Positions 1-8,291 of a stretch of DNA of 64,000 nucleotides are shown piece by piece. Each line of letters opens with the position of its first letter. The first letter of the stretch is position 1. Both the position numbers and the translations under genes were made by a program. The stretch covers positions 372,001-436,000 of the forward strand of contig NZ_SPNJ01000001.1 in the NCBI RefSeq assembly GCF_004563925.1, given 5' to 3'. The notes below the pieces were generated by a model, which saw only the letters and a program-made list of their open reading frames with translations, did no database searches and was not told where the DNA came from. This DNA comes from Herbaspirillum sp. 3R11. Its GTDB lineage: Bacteria > Pseudomonadota > Gammaproteobacteria > Burkholderiales > Burkholderiaceae_D.

Positions 1-138
1 GTGCAAATGCGACAGTAGTTGCGAGTTCTGCTGTGACTCCTGCTGTTCGGACGCCAACTGGGCATTGCCCGGTTCACCCAGGCCGACAGGAAAGGGCGGA
101 ACACGGTGATCGAAATCGTGCGAGGCAAATGGGGCCAT
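1..138 (-). CDS. Unknown protein, N-terminal 46 residues (cut by window start)
   Basis: Reading the minus strand from an ATG at 138 gives 46 codons without a stop, continuing past the window edge. The visible residues are polar and Gln/Ser-rich towards the end, with no signal peptide or known motif. The frame stays open for at least 16 codons upstream of this ATG, so the true start may lie further right. I do not recognise the family. It points away from tRNA-Ser, and the AT-richer 139-400 interval between them probably carries both promoters. Confidence 0.4.
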   Translation of the reverse strand, partial: MAPFASHDFDHRVPPFPVGLGEPGNAQLASEQQESQQNSQLLSHLH

Positions 139-325
139 GTCAGGTCCAGTGGGTCCAACCGAAGAGGTAAATGAATAAATGCCGATCGCGCCGGCAGCAT
201 GCCAAAAGAGCTTGAGCGCCGGGCAACATCTGATCGTAGAGAAGATTTATGACAAGATGATGATGTGTAAATTATTTTCCACAGCCGGGCCGGGAAAATA
301 TTTGCAGATTTGTCGGTAAGACTGT

Positions 326-354
326 TTCCATCTTCAAATTGGTTCTGCTATAAT
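326..354 (+). promoter_or_regulatory. Sigma-70 type promoter of tRNA-Ser
   Basis: TTCCAT (326-331) and a perfect TATAAT (349-354) are separated by 17 bp and lie about 46 bp upstream of the mature tRNA 5' end. The -35 is weak, the -10 is consensus. Assigned by eye. Confidence 0.55.
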
Positions 355-399
355 CTTTTGCTTTGCTGCCCTAGGGTAAGCAAGTCGACTAAGTTAACC

Positions 400-491
<92 letters not shown>

Positions 492-507
492 ATCAAGCAT
501 CAAAGTA

Positions 508-534
508 AAAACGCCCGCTTCATGCGGGCGTTTT
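508..534 (+). terminator. Rho-independent terminator of tRNA-Ser
   Basis: ACGCCCGC (511-518) pairs with GCGGGCGT (524-531) around a 5-nt loop, and flanking AAA/TTT extends the stem into a short T-run. Confidence 0.85.
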
Positions 535-700
535 GCTATCCGCTCGCCTGATTGTTTCCTGATTGCATCCAGCTTTTTGCTGCGTTGCGTTCGGATCGCC
601 TGCCTGATGAAAATGGGCAATCCCGGCCGGCAGTTCTCATTATATTTTTAATAATAATTAATGTGCCCGGCCGAGTCGCCATGGGCATCCGGGGTTATCG

Positions 701-2428
701 ATGTCGCTGAAACGCCTGTTCTGGCTTGTCTCCGTCGCGCTGATGCTGCTGTTTTCCGTGCTGGCCTCACGCATCGTGCTGATCGAGTGGGATGCCTACC
801 GGCGCGGCGCGCGCAGCGTCGAGGCGGTACGCGTGGTGCAACTGACCTTGCTGGCGATGGAAAAAGTGTCGATCGAACGTGGACCCTCGAATGCTCTCAT
901 GGGCGGCGAGGGCGATGCGCTGCCGGCGTTGCGAAAGAGGCTGGCTGCAGCGCGGCGCGAAAGTGATGAGGCGCTGTTTCGCGTACTGGACAGCCTGCGC
1001 CAGGAGGCTGATGTCCGCTACGCGCCGGCGATCCGCAAGATCGAGGCGGTGCGCCAGGCGCTCGGGCCGGCGCGTGACCGGGTCGACCAGCAGGTCGGGC
1101 TGATCAAGTGGCAGCGTTCGTCGCGCGACATCACCGAGGCGGTTGACGGCATGGTTGCGCTCATTCCGATGATGGTGTCGTCGGTGGCCGATTTGTCCAG
1201 CATTGCCATCCAGGCCGACCCTGAGGTGCTCGACGGTCTGACCGGCATGCGGGTGGCTGCCAGTCTGCGCGAATACGCCGGCCAGGTCGGCTCCAAGTTC
1301 ACAGCCCCGGTCATCATGCAGCGTCCGCTGACAAAAAATGAAGTGATCGAAATCGGCAAGCTCTATGGCCGCATCGAGCAGTTGCGCACCTTGCTCGACA
1401 TTCAGATGCGCGCTTACAAGGACAACACGGCGTTCCGTGCGGCGCTGTCTGATCTCGACACCCAGTATTTCGGGCAGGGTTTTCCTTTCCTGGACGGCTT
1501 GCTGCAGACCGGTTTGCTGTCCGGCGCATACGAAGTCAACACTGCTGAACTGGCAGCGCGCTATGTTCCGCCCATGGGGTCGATTCTGCGGCTGCGCGAC
1601 GTGATTCTGGTTGACCTGATCCGCGAGGCGGAAATCCGCCATCGCCAGGCATTCAACCTGCTGGTCGGCGCCATCACGATGACGCTGTTCGCCTTCGTAT
1701 TCTTTTTTGTGTTGCTGTATCTGGTGCGCCAGCGCGTGTTGCAGCCGGTCCTGAGGGCGACGCAACTGGTGGTCGGTCTGGCCGAAGGCAATCACGATGC
1801 GCCGATCCCGCAGGCGCGCTACAAGGATGAAATCGGCGACATGCTGCGCGCGCTGCACGTGCTCAAGGCGCGCAGCCTGGAGCGTATCAGCCTGGCCGGC
1901 GAGCGCGAAACGCTGATAGAGCAGCTGCAGCTGTCGTCCAATACCGATTTCCTGACCGGCGTGCTCAACCGCCGCGCCTTTTTCGCGCACAGCGAGCAAC
2001 AACTGGCGATTGCACAGCGCTACGGCCGCAATCTGGCGCTGGTGCTGCTCGACATCGATCACTTCAAGCGCTTCAATGACAATTACGGTCACCTTGTCGG
2101 CGACGATATCTTGCGCAATGCGGTGCAGAAGATCGCACAGTTGTTGCGCAAAATGGATGTGTTCGCGCGCTATGGCGGCGAAGAGTTCATCATCTTGCTG
2201 CCCGAGTCGGATCTGGAGCAGGGCGTGGCGGTGGCGGAGAAATTGCGCGCCATGCTGGCGGCGCAGGCATTTGCGCTGGAGGACGGCCGCGAACTCGGCA
2301 TCACCGCCAGCTTCGGCGTCAGCGCGCTGAGCGCAGGGGAAAGTCTCGATCAGTTGATCCGGCAGGCTGATGAAGCCCTGTATTCCGCCAAGGGCAAGGG
2401 GCGCAACCGCGTCGAGCGAGCCGGCTGA
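701..2428 (+). CDS. Membrane-bound diguanylate cyclase (HAMP-GGDEF)
   Basis: A 575-aa protein predicted to make cyclic di-GMP from two GTP at the inner membrane. Transmembrane segments lie near residues 5-27 and 317-340, bracketing a roughly 290-residue periplasmic, mostly helical region with no family I can name. A HAMP-like linker follows (about 340-395), then a GGDEF domain (about 410-570). The active-site motif is GGEEF at residues 492-496, and the product-inhibition I-site RKMD (483-486) sits five residues before it, so both activity and feedback control look intact. The gene stands alone between tRNA-Ser and a convergent marR gene. The periplasmic region probably senses a signal, but the ligand cannot be told from sequence. 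Confidence 0.9.
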   Translation: MSLKRLFWLVSVALMLLFSVLASRIVLIEWDAYRRGARSVEAVRVVQLTLLAMEKVSIERGPSNALMGGEGDALPALRKRLAAARRESDEALFRVLDSLRQEADVRYAPAIRKIEAVRQALGPARDRVDQQVGLIKWQRSSRDITEAVDGMVALIPMMVSSVADLSSIAIQADPEVLDGLTGMRVAASLREYAGQVGSKFTAPVIMQRPLTKNEVIEIGKLYGRIEQLRTLLDIQMRAYKDNTAFRAALSDLDTQYFGQGFPFLDGLLQTGLLSGAYEVNTAELAARYVPPMGSILRLRDVILVDLIREAEIRHRQAFNLLVGAITMTLFAFVFFFVLLYLVRQRVLQPVLRATQLVVGLAEGNHDAPIPQARYKDEIGDMLRALHVLKARSLERISLAGERETLIEQLQLSSNTDFLTGVLNRRAFFAHSEQQLAIAQRYGRNLALVLLDIDHFKRFNDNYGHLVGDDILRNAVQKIAQLLRKMDVFARYGGEEFIILLPESDLEQGVAVAEKLRAMLAAQAFALEDGRELGITASFGVSALSAGESLDQLIRQADEALYSAKGKGRNRVERAG

Positions 2429-2452
2429 TTTGTCCTGATTCTTGCGTGGTCT

Positions 2453-2878
2453 TCAGTCGCGGTCGTTGAAGGCCGAGATGTGCGAGACCTGGAACACGCT
2501 CGACAGCGAATGCAATTCGTTGCGATGCAATTGCGCCAGGCGGTGCAGGTATTGTTCGCCGGTTTCCGTCAGCCGCACCTGGACCAGGCGCTTGTCCTTG
2601 TCGTCCTGAGTGCGTGTCACCAATCCCGCTTTTTCACAGCGCGTCACCAGCGCCACCACGCCGTGATGCTGCGACTGCAGGCGTTCGGCGAGTTCGCTGA
2701 TGCTGGCCCAGTCGCGTTCCGGAAATCCCTTGATGTGCAACATCAACAGGTATTGCAGCGGCGTCAGCCCTTCGCTTTGCGCGGCATCTTCGCTGAAGCG
2801 GATGAAGCGGCGCAACTGATAACGGAATTCCGAAAGCGCTTCGAAGTCGTCTTTTTGCAGGCGTGGGGATGTTTTCAT
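2453..2878 (-). CDS. MarR-family transcriptional regulator
   Basis: 141 aa, normal length for a MarR-type winged-helix dimer. The helix-turn-helix and wing occupy about residues 40-110, including the recognition-helix region SELAERLQSQHHGVVALVTR and the typical wing with paired charges (DDKDKRLVQVRLT). It is divergent from the HPP/CBS membrane protein, 112 bp apart, with a palindrome between them, so it probably controls its own gene and that neighbour. Family members often respond to phenolic compounds or oxidants; the ligand here is unknown. Confidence 0.92.
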   Translation of the reverse strand: MKTSPRLQKDDFEALSEFRYQLRRFIRFSEDAAQSEGLTPLQYLLMLHIKGFPERDWASISELAERLQSQHHGVVALVTRCEKAGLVTRTQDDKDKRLVQVRLTETGEQYLHRLAQLHRNELHSLSSVFQVSHISAFNDRD

Positions 2879-2930
2879 TGGCGAAGGTCGGATGCTGCAA
2901 ATAAGCGGATAAAAATAAGCCGGAAAACAG

Positions 2931-2947
2931 CAAGATATATCATCTTG
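2931..2947. promoter_or_regulatory. Candidate MarR operator
   Basis: A perfect inverted repeat, CAAGAT-ATATC-ATCTTG, lies between the divergent MarR and HPP genes. Arms of 6 bp and a total of 17 bp fit the size of MarR-family sites. Its position close to the HPP gene start suggests repression of that gene. Assignment to this regulator is inference. Confidence 0.5.
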
Positions 2948-2990
2948 TGATGTAATTGCGATTTGACGTTATTCCGAAATGGGTTAGGGC

Positions 2991-4190
2991 ATGCGCGATT
3001 CTATCCTGCAATGGCTGAGAAGTTTCATTCCGCAAAAAACGGCGGTGGATCGCTTCGAGCGCATGCGCGCCAGCGTCGGGGCCCTGTTCGGGATCCTGCT
3101 GACGGGTTTGCTGAGCTACCTGATCCTGCCGCACAACGCCGCCACGGTCTGGCTGATCGCGCCGATGGGCGCCTCCGCGGTCCTGTTGTTTGCGGTGCCG
3201 TCCAGCCCGCTGGCGCAGCCGTGGTCGATTATCGGCGGCAACCTGGTGGCGGCGCTGGTTGGCGTGTCGTGCGCCAAACTGATCGGTGAACCGGCGCTGG
3301 CGGCGGCGCTTGCTATTGCACTGGCGATCGCCTGCATGTTCGCGTTGCGCTGCATTCATCCGCCCAGCGGCGCGGTGGCGTTGACGGCGGTGCTGGGCGG
3401 CCCGGCCGTGCATGATATGGGCTACGGCTTCGTGCTGTCGCCGGTGCTGCTCAATTCTTTTTTACTGCTGGCGATGGCGCTGTTTTTCAACAACGCGACG
3501 CGTCGTCGTTATCCGCATGCGCAGCAGAGCGAGCACCGCAACAACCTGCACCAGACGCATGATGTGGCGCCGAGTGCGCGGCTGGGTTTTACGCATGAAG
3601 ACCTGGATGCGGTGCTGCGCCGTTATAACCAGGTTCTGGACATCAGTCGTGACGATCTTGAAGAAATCCTCCAGCAAACCGAAATGGAGGCCTACCGCCG
3701 CCGTTTTGGCGAGACCGTGTGCGCTGACATCATGTCCGGCGACGTTGTCTCGGTTGAGTTCTCGACCGAGCTGGCCGAGGCCTGGCGGCAGATGCGCGCG
3801 CATCGCCTGCAGGCCTTGCCGGTGGTGGATCGTGCGCGTCGCGTGATCGGCATCGTGACCAAGACGGATTTCCTGCAGCATGCCGGTACTCACGATTACG
3901 AAAAGCTCGGCGACAAGCTGCGCTCCTTCCTGCAGCGCACACCGCATACACATTCGGCCAAGGCGGAAGTGGTCGGGCAGATCATGAGCAAGTCTGTGAA
4001 AACTGCTTCGGTGCATCTGCCCATCGTGCAACTGGTGCCGCTGATGGCGGACGAGGGCGTGCATCAGATCCCGGTAATTGATGATGAGCGCCGACTGGCG
4101 GGCATGGTGACGCAATCGGACATGGTGGCGGCGTTGTACGTGAACAATTTGTCGCGTGCGCGCGGCGGCTTGCGTGCGGTGGCTTCGTAG
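2991..4190 (+). CDS. HPP-family membrane protein with two CBS domains
   Basis: 399 aa. The N-terminal part (about residues 28-165) holds four to five hydrophobic segments with the HPP-family signature (MGASAVLLF, IGGN, and the name-giving HPPSGAVAL stretch). The cytoplasmic C-terminal part has a CBS pair (about 240-295 and 327-380), each ending in the usual GIVTKTDFL / GMVTQSDMV strand. HPP proteins include transporters such as plastid nitrite carriers, and CBS pairs bind adenosine nucleotides, so a nucleotide-regulated transporter is plausible but unproven. Probably regulated by the divergent MarR gene. Confidence 0.88.
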   Translation: MRDSILQWLRSFIPQKTAVDRFERMRASVGALFGILLTGLLSYLILPHNAATVWLIAPMGASAVLLFAVPSSPLAQPWSIIGGNLVAALVGVSCAKLIGEPALAAALAIALAIACMFALRCIHPPSGAVALTAVLGGPAVHDMGYGFVLSPVLLNSFLLLAMALFFNNATRRRYPHAQQSEHRNNLHQTHDVAPSARLGFTHEDLDAVLRRYNQVLDISRDDLEEILQQTEMEAYRRRFGETVCADIMSGDVVSVEFSTELAEAWRQMRAHRLQALPVVDRARRVIGIVTKTDFLQHAGTHDYEKLGDKLRSFLQRTPHTHSAKAEVVGQIMSKSVKTASVHLPIVQLVPLMADEGVHQIPVIDDERRLAGMVTQSDMVAALYVNNLSRARGGLRAVAS

Positions 4191-4270
4191 CCTGACGAAC
4201 CATTTGGATGGGCGGCGTCTAAAATGCAGGGATGGAGGGAATTCGCGCAACACCCAAACAGGAGATCGCC

Positions 4271-4393
4271 ATGCGCCATGCCGTTCTGATTGCCGTCGTC
4301 GCCATTGCCGTGCTGGCCACGGCCTGCCAGCGCAAGGACAAGCCGCCTACGCCCACGGTGTCGCTGGCGCCGGCCGTGCAAGTACTGGCTTGA
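4271..4393 (+). CDS. Very small lipoprotein (40 aa)
   Basis: An ATG preceded by a clear AGGAG ribosome-binding site 5 nt upstream opens a 40-codon frame. It encodes a hydrophobic signal segment (AVLIAVVAIAVLA) ending in TAC, a lipobox-like Cys at residue 17, then a short Lys/Pro-rich tail. It resembles the tiny entericidin/LptM-like lipoproteins that are often missed in annotation. The lipobox has Ala rather than Leu at -3, so lipidation is likely rather than certain. No partner gene is evident. Confidence 0.65.
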   Translation: MRHAVLIAVVAIAVLATACQRKDKPPTPTVSLAPAVQVLA

Positions 4394-4411
4394 TGGGATG
4401 AGTTATTGCTT

Positions 4412-4548
4412 TTGTGAATATCTGCTATTGGAACAATAAAGCAGACGGGGGGAGGGTGCGTCGCTATAGTTACACCTGTCTCCTCCAATTCTCCTCCTTA
4501 AGAAGATTGGATTCAGCCCGCAACCTCTGGTTCGCGGGCTTTTTTTTG
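4412..4548 (+). ncRNA. Candidate small RNA with CU-rich segment and terminator
   Basis: No gene fills 4394-4630. A promoter-like pair, TTGTGA (4412-4417) and AATAAA (4435-4440) with 17-bp spacing, precedes a G-rich stretch and then a CU-rich stretch containing CTCCTCC twice (around 4479-4498). A good Rho-independent terminator follows: AGCCCGC (4515-4521) pairs with GCGGGCT (4534-4540) before an eight-T run. A transcript of about 100 nt would result. CCUCC motifs can pair with ribosome-binding sites in many sRNAs. Only the terminator is strong evidence. Confidence 0.35.
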
Positions 4549-4630
4549 TCCTGAGATTTTGTGCCGGGAATGGTTTCGCGCTTCTTGGTAAGATGTCGGC
4601 AAGCCCCATGCAGTCCTTGTAAAGATATCC

Positions 4631-4822
4631 ATGTCCCAGACTCCCCCTGAACGCCCCGATACCCCTTGTGTTGCCGTTTGTTCCACCACTTTTGACGATG
4701 TTTGCCGCGGTTGCGGTCGCACCGTGTCGGAAGTCGCACACTGGGTGTTCATGACCGAGCAGGAGAAGGACGCGGTCTGGATACGTATTACCGCCGAGGG
4801 ATATCCGCGTCGCAAGTCCTAG
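4631..4822 (+). CDS. DUF1289 small Cys-rich protein
   Basis: 63 aa, matching DUF1289 in length and motif: Cys13 and Cys17 (PCVAVCS), then Cys25 and Cys28 (VCRGCGRT), followed by EVAHW. The four Cys arrangement suggests a small metal- or iron-sulfur-binding protein. Function is not established in the family. It follows the candidate sRNA terminator and precedes the isochorismatase-like lipoprotein, and is probably transcribed alone. Confidence 0.85.
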   Translation: MSQTPPERPDTPCVAVCSTTFDDVCRGCGRTVSEVAHWVFMTEQEKDAVWIRITAEGYPRRKS

Positions 4823-4874
4823 GCGAACTCTGCATCTGCATGCGCCATGCATCACAACCAACGGAGTAGACACC

Positions 4875-5528
4875 ATGATCCAGAAACGAATCGCCTGTAC
4901 TGCTGCTTCAGCCTTGCTGCTGGCCGCCTTGACCGCCTGCGGCTCGATGCCGGCCGCGACCACCGCCAATAGCATTCCGGAAATTCCCGCGCCGGCACAA
5001 GTGAGCTTGCCGGCTGCGAGCACCGCCTTGCTGGTGCTCGATATCAACACTGCCGTCTGCCAGCCGAACCCGGCCTGCATGAGCACGGTGCCGGCTGTTG
5101 CCGCGTTGATCGCCAAGGCGCGTGCGGCGAATGTGCCGGTGCTGTACTCGACAACCGTCAGCCCTTCCGGACCGCCGCTGACCCTGACTCAAGTGGCGCC
5201 ACAGGCCGGCGAGCCGGTGGTCTCGACGCGCGCCAATAAATTCACGGGCACCAATCTGGAAGAGTTGTTGAAGCAGAAGAAAGCGGAAACCCTGGTGATC
5301 GTCGGCAGTGCCGCCAACGGCGCCGTGATGTACACCTCGTTTCATGCCAACACGCGCGGCTTTACGGTGGTGGTCGCGGAAGACGGCATTTCGAGCCCGA
5401 CCCCGATCAATACCGTGCTGGCGCGCTACCAGTTGCTGAACCAGCCTGGTTTCATCAATGCCGCGAATGCGCCATTGGCCGACAAGAAGGTCACGCTGAG
5501 TCGCGGCGACCTGATTACGTTCAAATAA
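4875..5528 (+). CDS. Isochorismatase-fold lipoprotein lacking catalytic Cys
   Basis: 217 aa. Residues 1-22 form a lipoprotein signal with lipobox LTAC (Cys22), so the protein is probably anchored in the periplasm, unusual for this fold. The rest matches the isochorismatase/cysteine-hydrolase family: the catalytic Asp is in LVLDIN (Asp56) and the Lys in NKFTGT (Lys122). In the nucleophile loop, where relatives have GxxTxxCV, this protein reads GSAANGAV, with Ala150 at the Cys position. It is therefore likely not a normal cysteine hydrolase and may bind rather than cleave. A good AACGGAG site precedes the ATG. Its stop overlaps the convergent yceF gene by 8 bp. Confidence 0.82.
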   Translation: MIQKRIACTAASALLLAALTACGSMPAATTANSIPEIPAPAQVSLPAASTALLVLDINTAVCQPNPACMSTVPAVAALIAKARAANVPVLYSTTVSPSGPPLTLTQVAPQAGEPVVSTRANKFTGTNLEELLKQKKAETLVIVGSAANGAVMYTSFHANTRGFTVVVAEDGISSPTPINTVLARYQLLNQPGFINAANAPLADKKVTLSRGDLITFK

Positions 5529-6156
5529 CGCCGGAGTCGGCGGCGGCAACACCAAAAAACGGCATGCCAGCATTGCGTAGCATGCCGGTCAACGCAATCA
5601 TCGGCAATCCGGTCAGGGCGGTAGGATCGGTGCTGTCGATTCTTTCCAGGATGGCGATTCCCAATCCTTCGTTCTTGGCGCTGCCGGCGCAATCGTAAGG
5701 CTGTTCGATGCGCAGGTAGGCGTCCAGCTCGGCATCCGGCAGATCGCGGAAGGTGACGAAGGTCTGGATATTCTCGATCTGAATGACTGGGGCTTCGGCG
5801 CGACGGTGATCCGACAGGCACAGCGCCGTATGGAAAATCACGCGGCGGCCGCGCATCTTGATGAGTTGCTGCAAGGCATTGGCATGGTTGCCGGGTTTGC
5901 CGATTTGTTCGCCGTCGAGCGTGGCGACCTGGTCCGAGCTGATGATCAGCGCGTCAGGATGGCGTTGCGCAATCGCGTCGCCTTTCTGGCGCGCCAGGCG
6001 CAGGGCGGTGGATTCCGGGCTTTCACCCGCCGCCGGGGTTTCGTCGATGTCGGGCGCAATGACCTCAAAAGGCAATTGCAAACGCGACAATAGCTCGCGC
6101 CGGTAGATCGAGCTGGAGGCCAGGATGAGGCGGGGCAGGACGGGAGTTTTGGGCAT
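5521..6156 (-). CDS. yceF: Maf-family nucleotide pyrophosphatase (YceF type)
   Basis: 211 aa from the ATG at 6156. A 15-residue upstream extension is open but aligns with no family member, so I chose the internal start, which begins MPKTPVLPRLILASSS like E. coli YceF. The Maf signature LASSSIYRRELL is near residue 12, SSDQVA near 79, and CAGSAKNEGLGI near 154. YceF enzymes hydrolyse the pyrophosphate of m7GTP and similar modified nucleotides. It is divergent from yceD, with which it is commonly paired in proteobacteria. Confidence 0.9.
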   Translation of the reverse strand: MPKTPVLPRLILASSSIYRRELLSRLQLPFEVIAPDIDETPAAGESPESTALRLARQKGDAIAQRHPDALIISSDQVATLDGEQIGKPGNHANALQQLIKMRGRRVIFHTALCLSDHRRAEAPVIQIENIQTFVTFRDLPDAELDAYLRIEQPYDCAGSAKNEGLGIAILERIDSTDPTALTGLPMIALTGMLRNAGMPFFGVAAADSGVI

Positions 6157-6202
6157 TATGCGACAGCAAGGTGGCGGTGCTCGCGAAAAATACGCTAACA
6201 CT

Positions 6203-6232
6203 TTGACGAATAAGGGAAAACGCTGTTATTAT
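6203..6232 (+). promoter_or_regulatory. Promoter of the yceD-rpmF-fatty acid cluster
   Basis: TTGACG (6203-6208) and TATTAT (6227-6232) with 18-bp spacing lie 28 bp upstream of yceD. Near-consensus hexamers make this a likely sigma-70 promoter. Assigned by eye. Confidence 0.55.
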
Positions 6233-6260
6233 CGCAGGTTTTCCGGATTCAGCTTTCGCC

Positions 6261-6761
6261 ATGAGTGCTTTTGTGATCGACGCATTTGAATTTAGTCGGC
6301 TCAAAGAGCAGGCCGAGGGCGAACTCGCGGTGGCCGATATGGCGCGCCTGGCGGGCGAAACGGCTGATCGTGCCGGCGTCCTCAAATGGTCGCTGAGCGG
6401 CGGCGCCGACAAGATCGGTCACCCGCAATTGAAGCTTTCCGTATCCGGCCAGGTTAACCTGGTGTGCCAGCGGTGCCTGACCGCGATGCCTTTTGAGGTG
6501 TCGTCCGAGTCGGTGCTGGTACTGGCCAAGGATGAGGAGTCGGCCGACGCCATTGATGAATTGCTCAACGACGAGTCAATTGACGTGATTGTCGGTGAGG
6601 CCGAATTCAATGTCAGTTATCTGATTGAAGACGAGGCTTTGCTTGCCTTGCCGGTAGCGCCCAAGCACGATGTCTGTCCTGCGCAAGCGGTGGCGGAGTC
6701 GGGGGCGGCAGCGACCGAGAAGGTATCGCCGTTTTCGGTATTGAAGAATTTGAAGCAGTAA
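6261..6761 (+). CDS. yceD: YceD (DUF177) family protein
   Basis: 166 aa, typical of YceD, with the conserved CQRCLTAM segment near residue 70 and the acidic stretch EDEALLALPVAPKHD near 128. YceD/DUF177 proteins are encoded next to rpmF throughout bacteria and have been tied to 23S rRNA or ribosome maturation. The position directly before rpmF and plsX repeats that arrangement, likely as one transcript from the promoter at about 6203. Confidence 0.92.
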   Translation: MSAFVIDAFEFSRLKEQAEGELAVADMARLAGETADRAGVLKWSLSGGADKIGHPQLKLSVSGQVNLVCQRCLTAMPFEVSSESVLVLAKDEESADAIDELLNDESIDVIVGEAEFNVSYLIEDEALLALPVAPKHDVCPAQAVAESGAAATEKVSPFSVLKNLKQ

Positions 6762-6867
6762 AAGAAGGTGGCGGGATATTTCTGCCGGATGTAAGGATTC
6801 TCGGTTGGGCAGTGAGTTTGCTGGCCGGATATGTTAAAATTTTAGAACTTAAGATTCAGGAGTTATC

Positions 6868-7050
6868 ATGGCTGTTCAGCAAAACAAAAAGACCCCATCG
6901 AAGCGCGGTATGCATCGTGCACACGATTTCCTGACAGCGCCACCGCTGGCAGTCGAGCCGACAACTGGTGAAACGCACCTGCGTCACCACATCAGCCCGA
7001 ACGGTTTCTACCGTGGTCGCAAGGTCCTGAAGACCAAGAACGACGAGTAA
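6868..7050 (+). CDS. rpmF: 50S ribosomal protein L32
   Basis: 60 aa, correct size for L32. It starts [20 protein letters not shown] and ends in the basic [16 protein letters not shown] segment. It lacks the Cys pairs of zinc-binding L32 forms. A strong AGGAG site precedes the ATG. It lies between yceD and plsX, the standard proteobacterial order coupling translation with membrane lipid genes. A hairpin with a T-run follows it. Confidence 0.97.
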   Translation: MAVQQNKKTPSKRGMHRAHDFLTAPPLAVEPTTGETHLRHHISPNGFYRGRKVLKTKNDE

Positions 7051-7075
7051 TCGGAAATTGCTGTTAAGGCAAAAT

Positions 7076-7112
7076 GCGGCGCAATGAATTTTTCAATTGG
7101 CGCCGCTTTTTA
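7076..7112 (+). terminator. Terminator after rpmF
   Basis: GCGGCG (7076-7081) pairs with CGCCGC near 7101-7106, with further pairing of CAAT/ATTG inside, followed by TTTTTAT. It probably separates rpmF from plsX, which has its own promoter-like sequence. Confidence 0.65.
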
Positions 7113-7139
7113 TATGCTGCTTCAGCTTAGCGCGTCATT

Positions 7140-7167
7140 TTGAATCGCGCCAAATCTGCCCCATAAT
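7140..7167 (+). promoter_or_regulatory. Candidate promoter of plsX-fab operon
   Basis: TTGAAT (7140-7145) and CATAAT (7162-7167) with 16-bp spacing lie 30 bp before plsX and just after the rpmF terminator. Moderate match, assigned by eye. Confidence 0.4.
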
Positions 7168-7196
7168 GCGGGTTGGCAAGGCTCTGAATCAAAACA

Positions 7197-8291
7197 ATGA
7201 CCATCAAAATTTCCATTGACTGCATGGGCGGCGATCACGGCCCTTCAGTCACTATCCCAGCCGCCATTTCGTTTTTGCAGCGCGAGCCTGACGCCGAGTT
7301 GATATTGGTCGGTCAGGAAGAAGCGCTGCGCGCCGCTTTGCGCAAGCACAAGCAAGGCGACATTTCACGCCTGCACGTTCAGAACGCCACCGAAGTCGTC
7401 ACCATGGACGATTCGATCGAGGTCGCCCTGCGCCGCAAGAAGGACTCGTCCATGCGCGTCGCGGTCAACCTGGTCAAGGAAGGGCGGGCCAGCGCTGCCG
7501 TCTCCGCCGGCAATACCGGCGCACTGATGGCGGTCTCGCGTTATGTGCTGAAAACTATCCCGGGCGTAGATCGTCCGGCGATCTGCACGATTCTTCCCAA
7601 TCAAAAAGACGGCCCGACCTACATGCTCGATCTCGGCGCCAACGTCGATTGCGAGCCGCAGCATTTGCATCAGTTCGCGCTGATGGGTTCTGCGCTGGTC
7701 TCGGCCATGGAAGGCAAGCCGCGCCCTACGGTTGGCTTGCTCAACGTCGGTGAAGAAGAAATCAAGGGCAATGAGGTGGTCAAGCAGACCGCCGAACTGC
7801 TCCACGCGGATCACGAAAAAGGCCTGATCAATTTCTACGGCAACGTCGAAGGCAACGACATTTTCGAAGGCACGACCGATATCGTGGTGTGCGACGGCTT
7901 TGTCGGCAACGTCACGCTGAAGGCCTCAGAAGGCCTCGGTCGTTTCGTCAAGATCGTGCTCACGACCGAATTCAAAAAAGGCTTCTTCAACAAGCTCGGC
8001 GCCCTGATCGCCTATGGCGCCATCAAGGCCCTGTCGCGCCGCCTCAATCCATCCCGCTACAATGGCGCCAGCCTGCTCGGTTTGCGCGGCCTGGTGTTCA
8101 AGAGCCATGGCGGCGCGGATGCATATGCGTTCGAGTGGGCTATCCAGCGGGCTTACGATGCGGCCAAATATGACGTGCTGTCGCGCATCACGACCACTAT
8201 CGCCGAACTGATTCCACAGGCGGAAGGTGCAGTTGAGCGCGTTAATGCAATCACACCATCAACCGATCTAACAGAACAGAAAACGGTATGA
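7197..8291 (+). CDS. plsX: Phosphate acyltransferase PlsX
   Basis: 364 aa. PlsX converts acyl-ACP plus phosphate to acyl phosphate, the donor for PlsY in the first step of phospholipid synthesis, acting at the membrane surface. The N-terminal [19 protein letters not shown] and the [19 protein letters not shown] segment are signatures of the family. It overlaps fabH by ATGA (8288-8291), so translation of the two is probably coupled, and it heads the fatty acid synthesis cluster. Confidence 0.97.
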   Translation: MTIKISIDCMGGDHGPSVTIPAAISFLQREPDAELILVGQEEALRAALRKHKQGDISRLHVQNATEVVTMDDSIEVALRRKKDSSMRVAVNLVKEGRASAAVSAGNTGALMAVSRYVLKTIPGVDRPAICTILPNQKDGPTYMLDLGANVDCEPQHLHQFALMGSALVSAMEGKPRPTVGLLNVGEEEIKGNEVVKQTAELLHADHEKGLINFYGNVEGNDIFEGTTDIVVCDGFVGNVTLKASEGLGRFVKIVLTTEFKKGFFNKLGALIAYGAIKALSRRLNPSRYNGASLLGLRGLVFKSHGGADAYAFEWAIQRAYDAAKYDVLSRITTTIAELIPQAEGAVERVNAITPSTDLTEQKTV

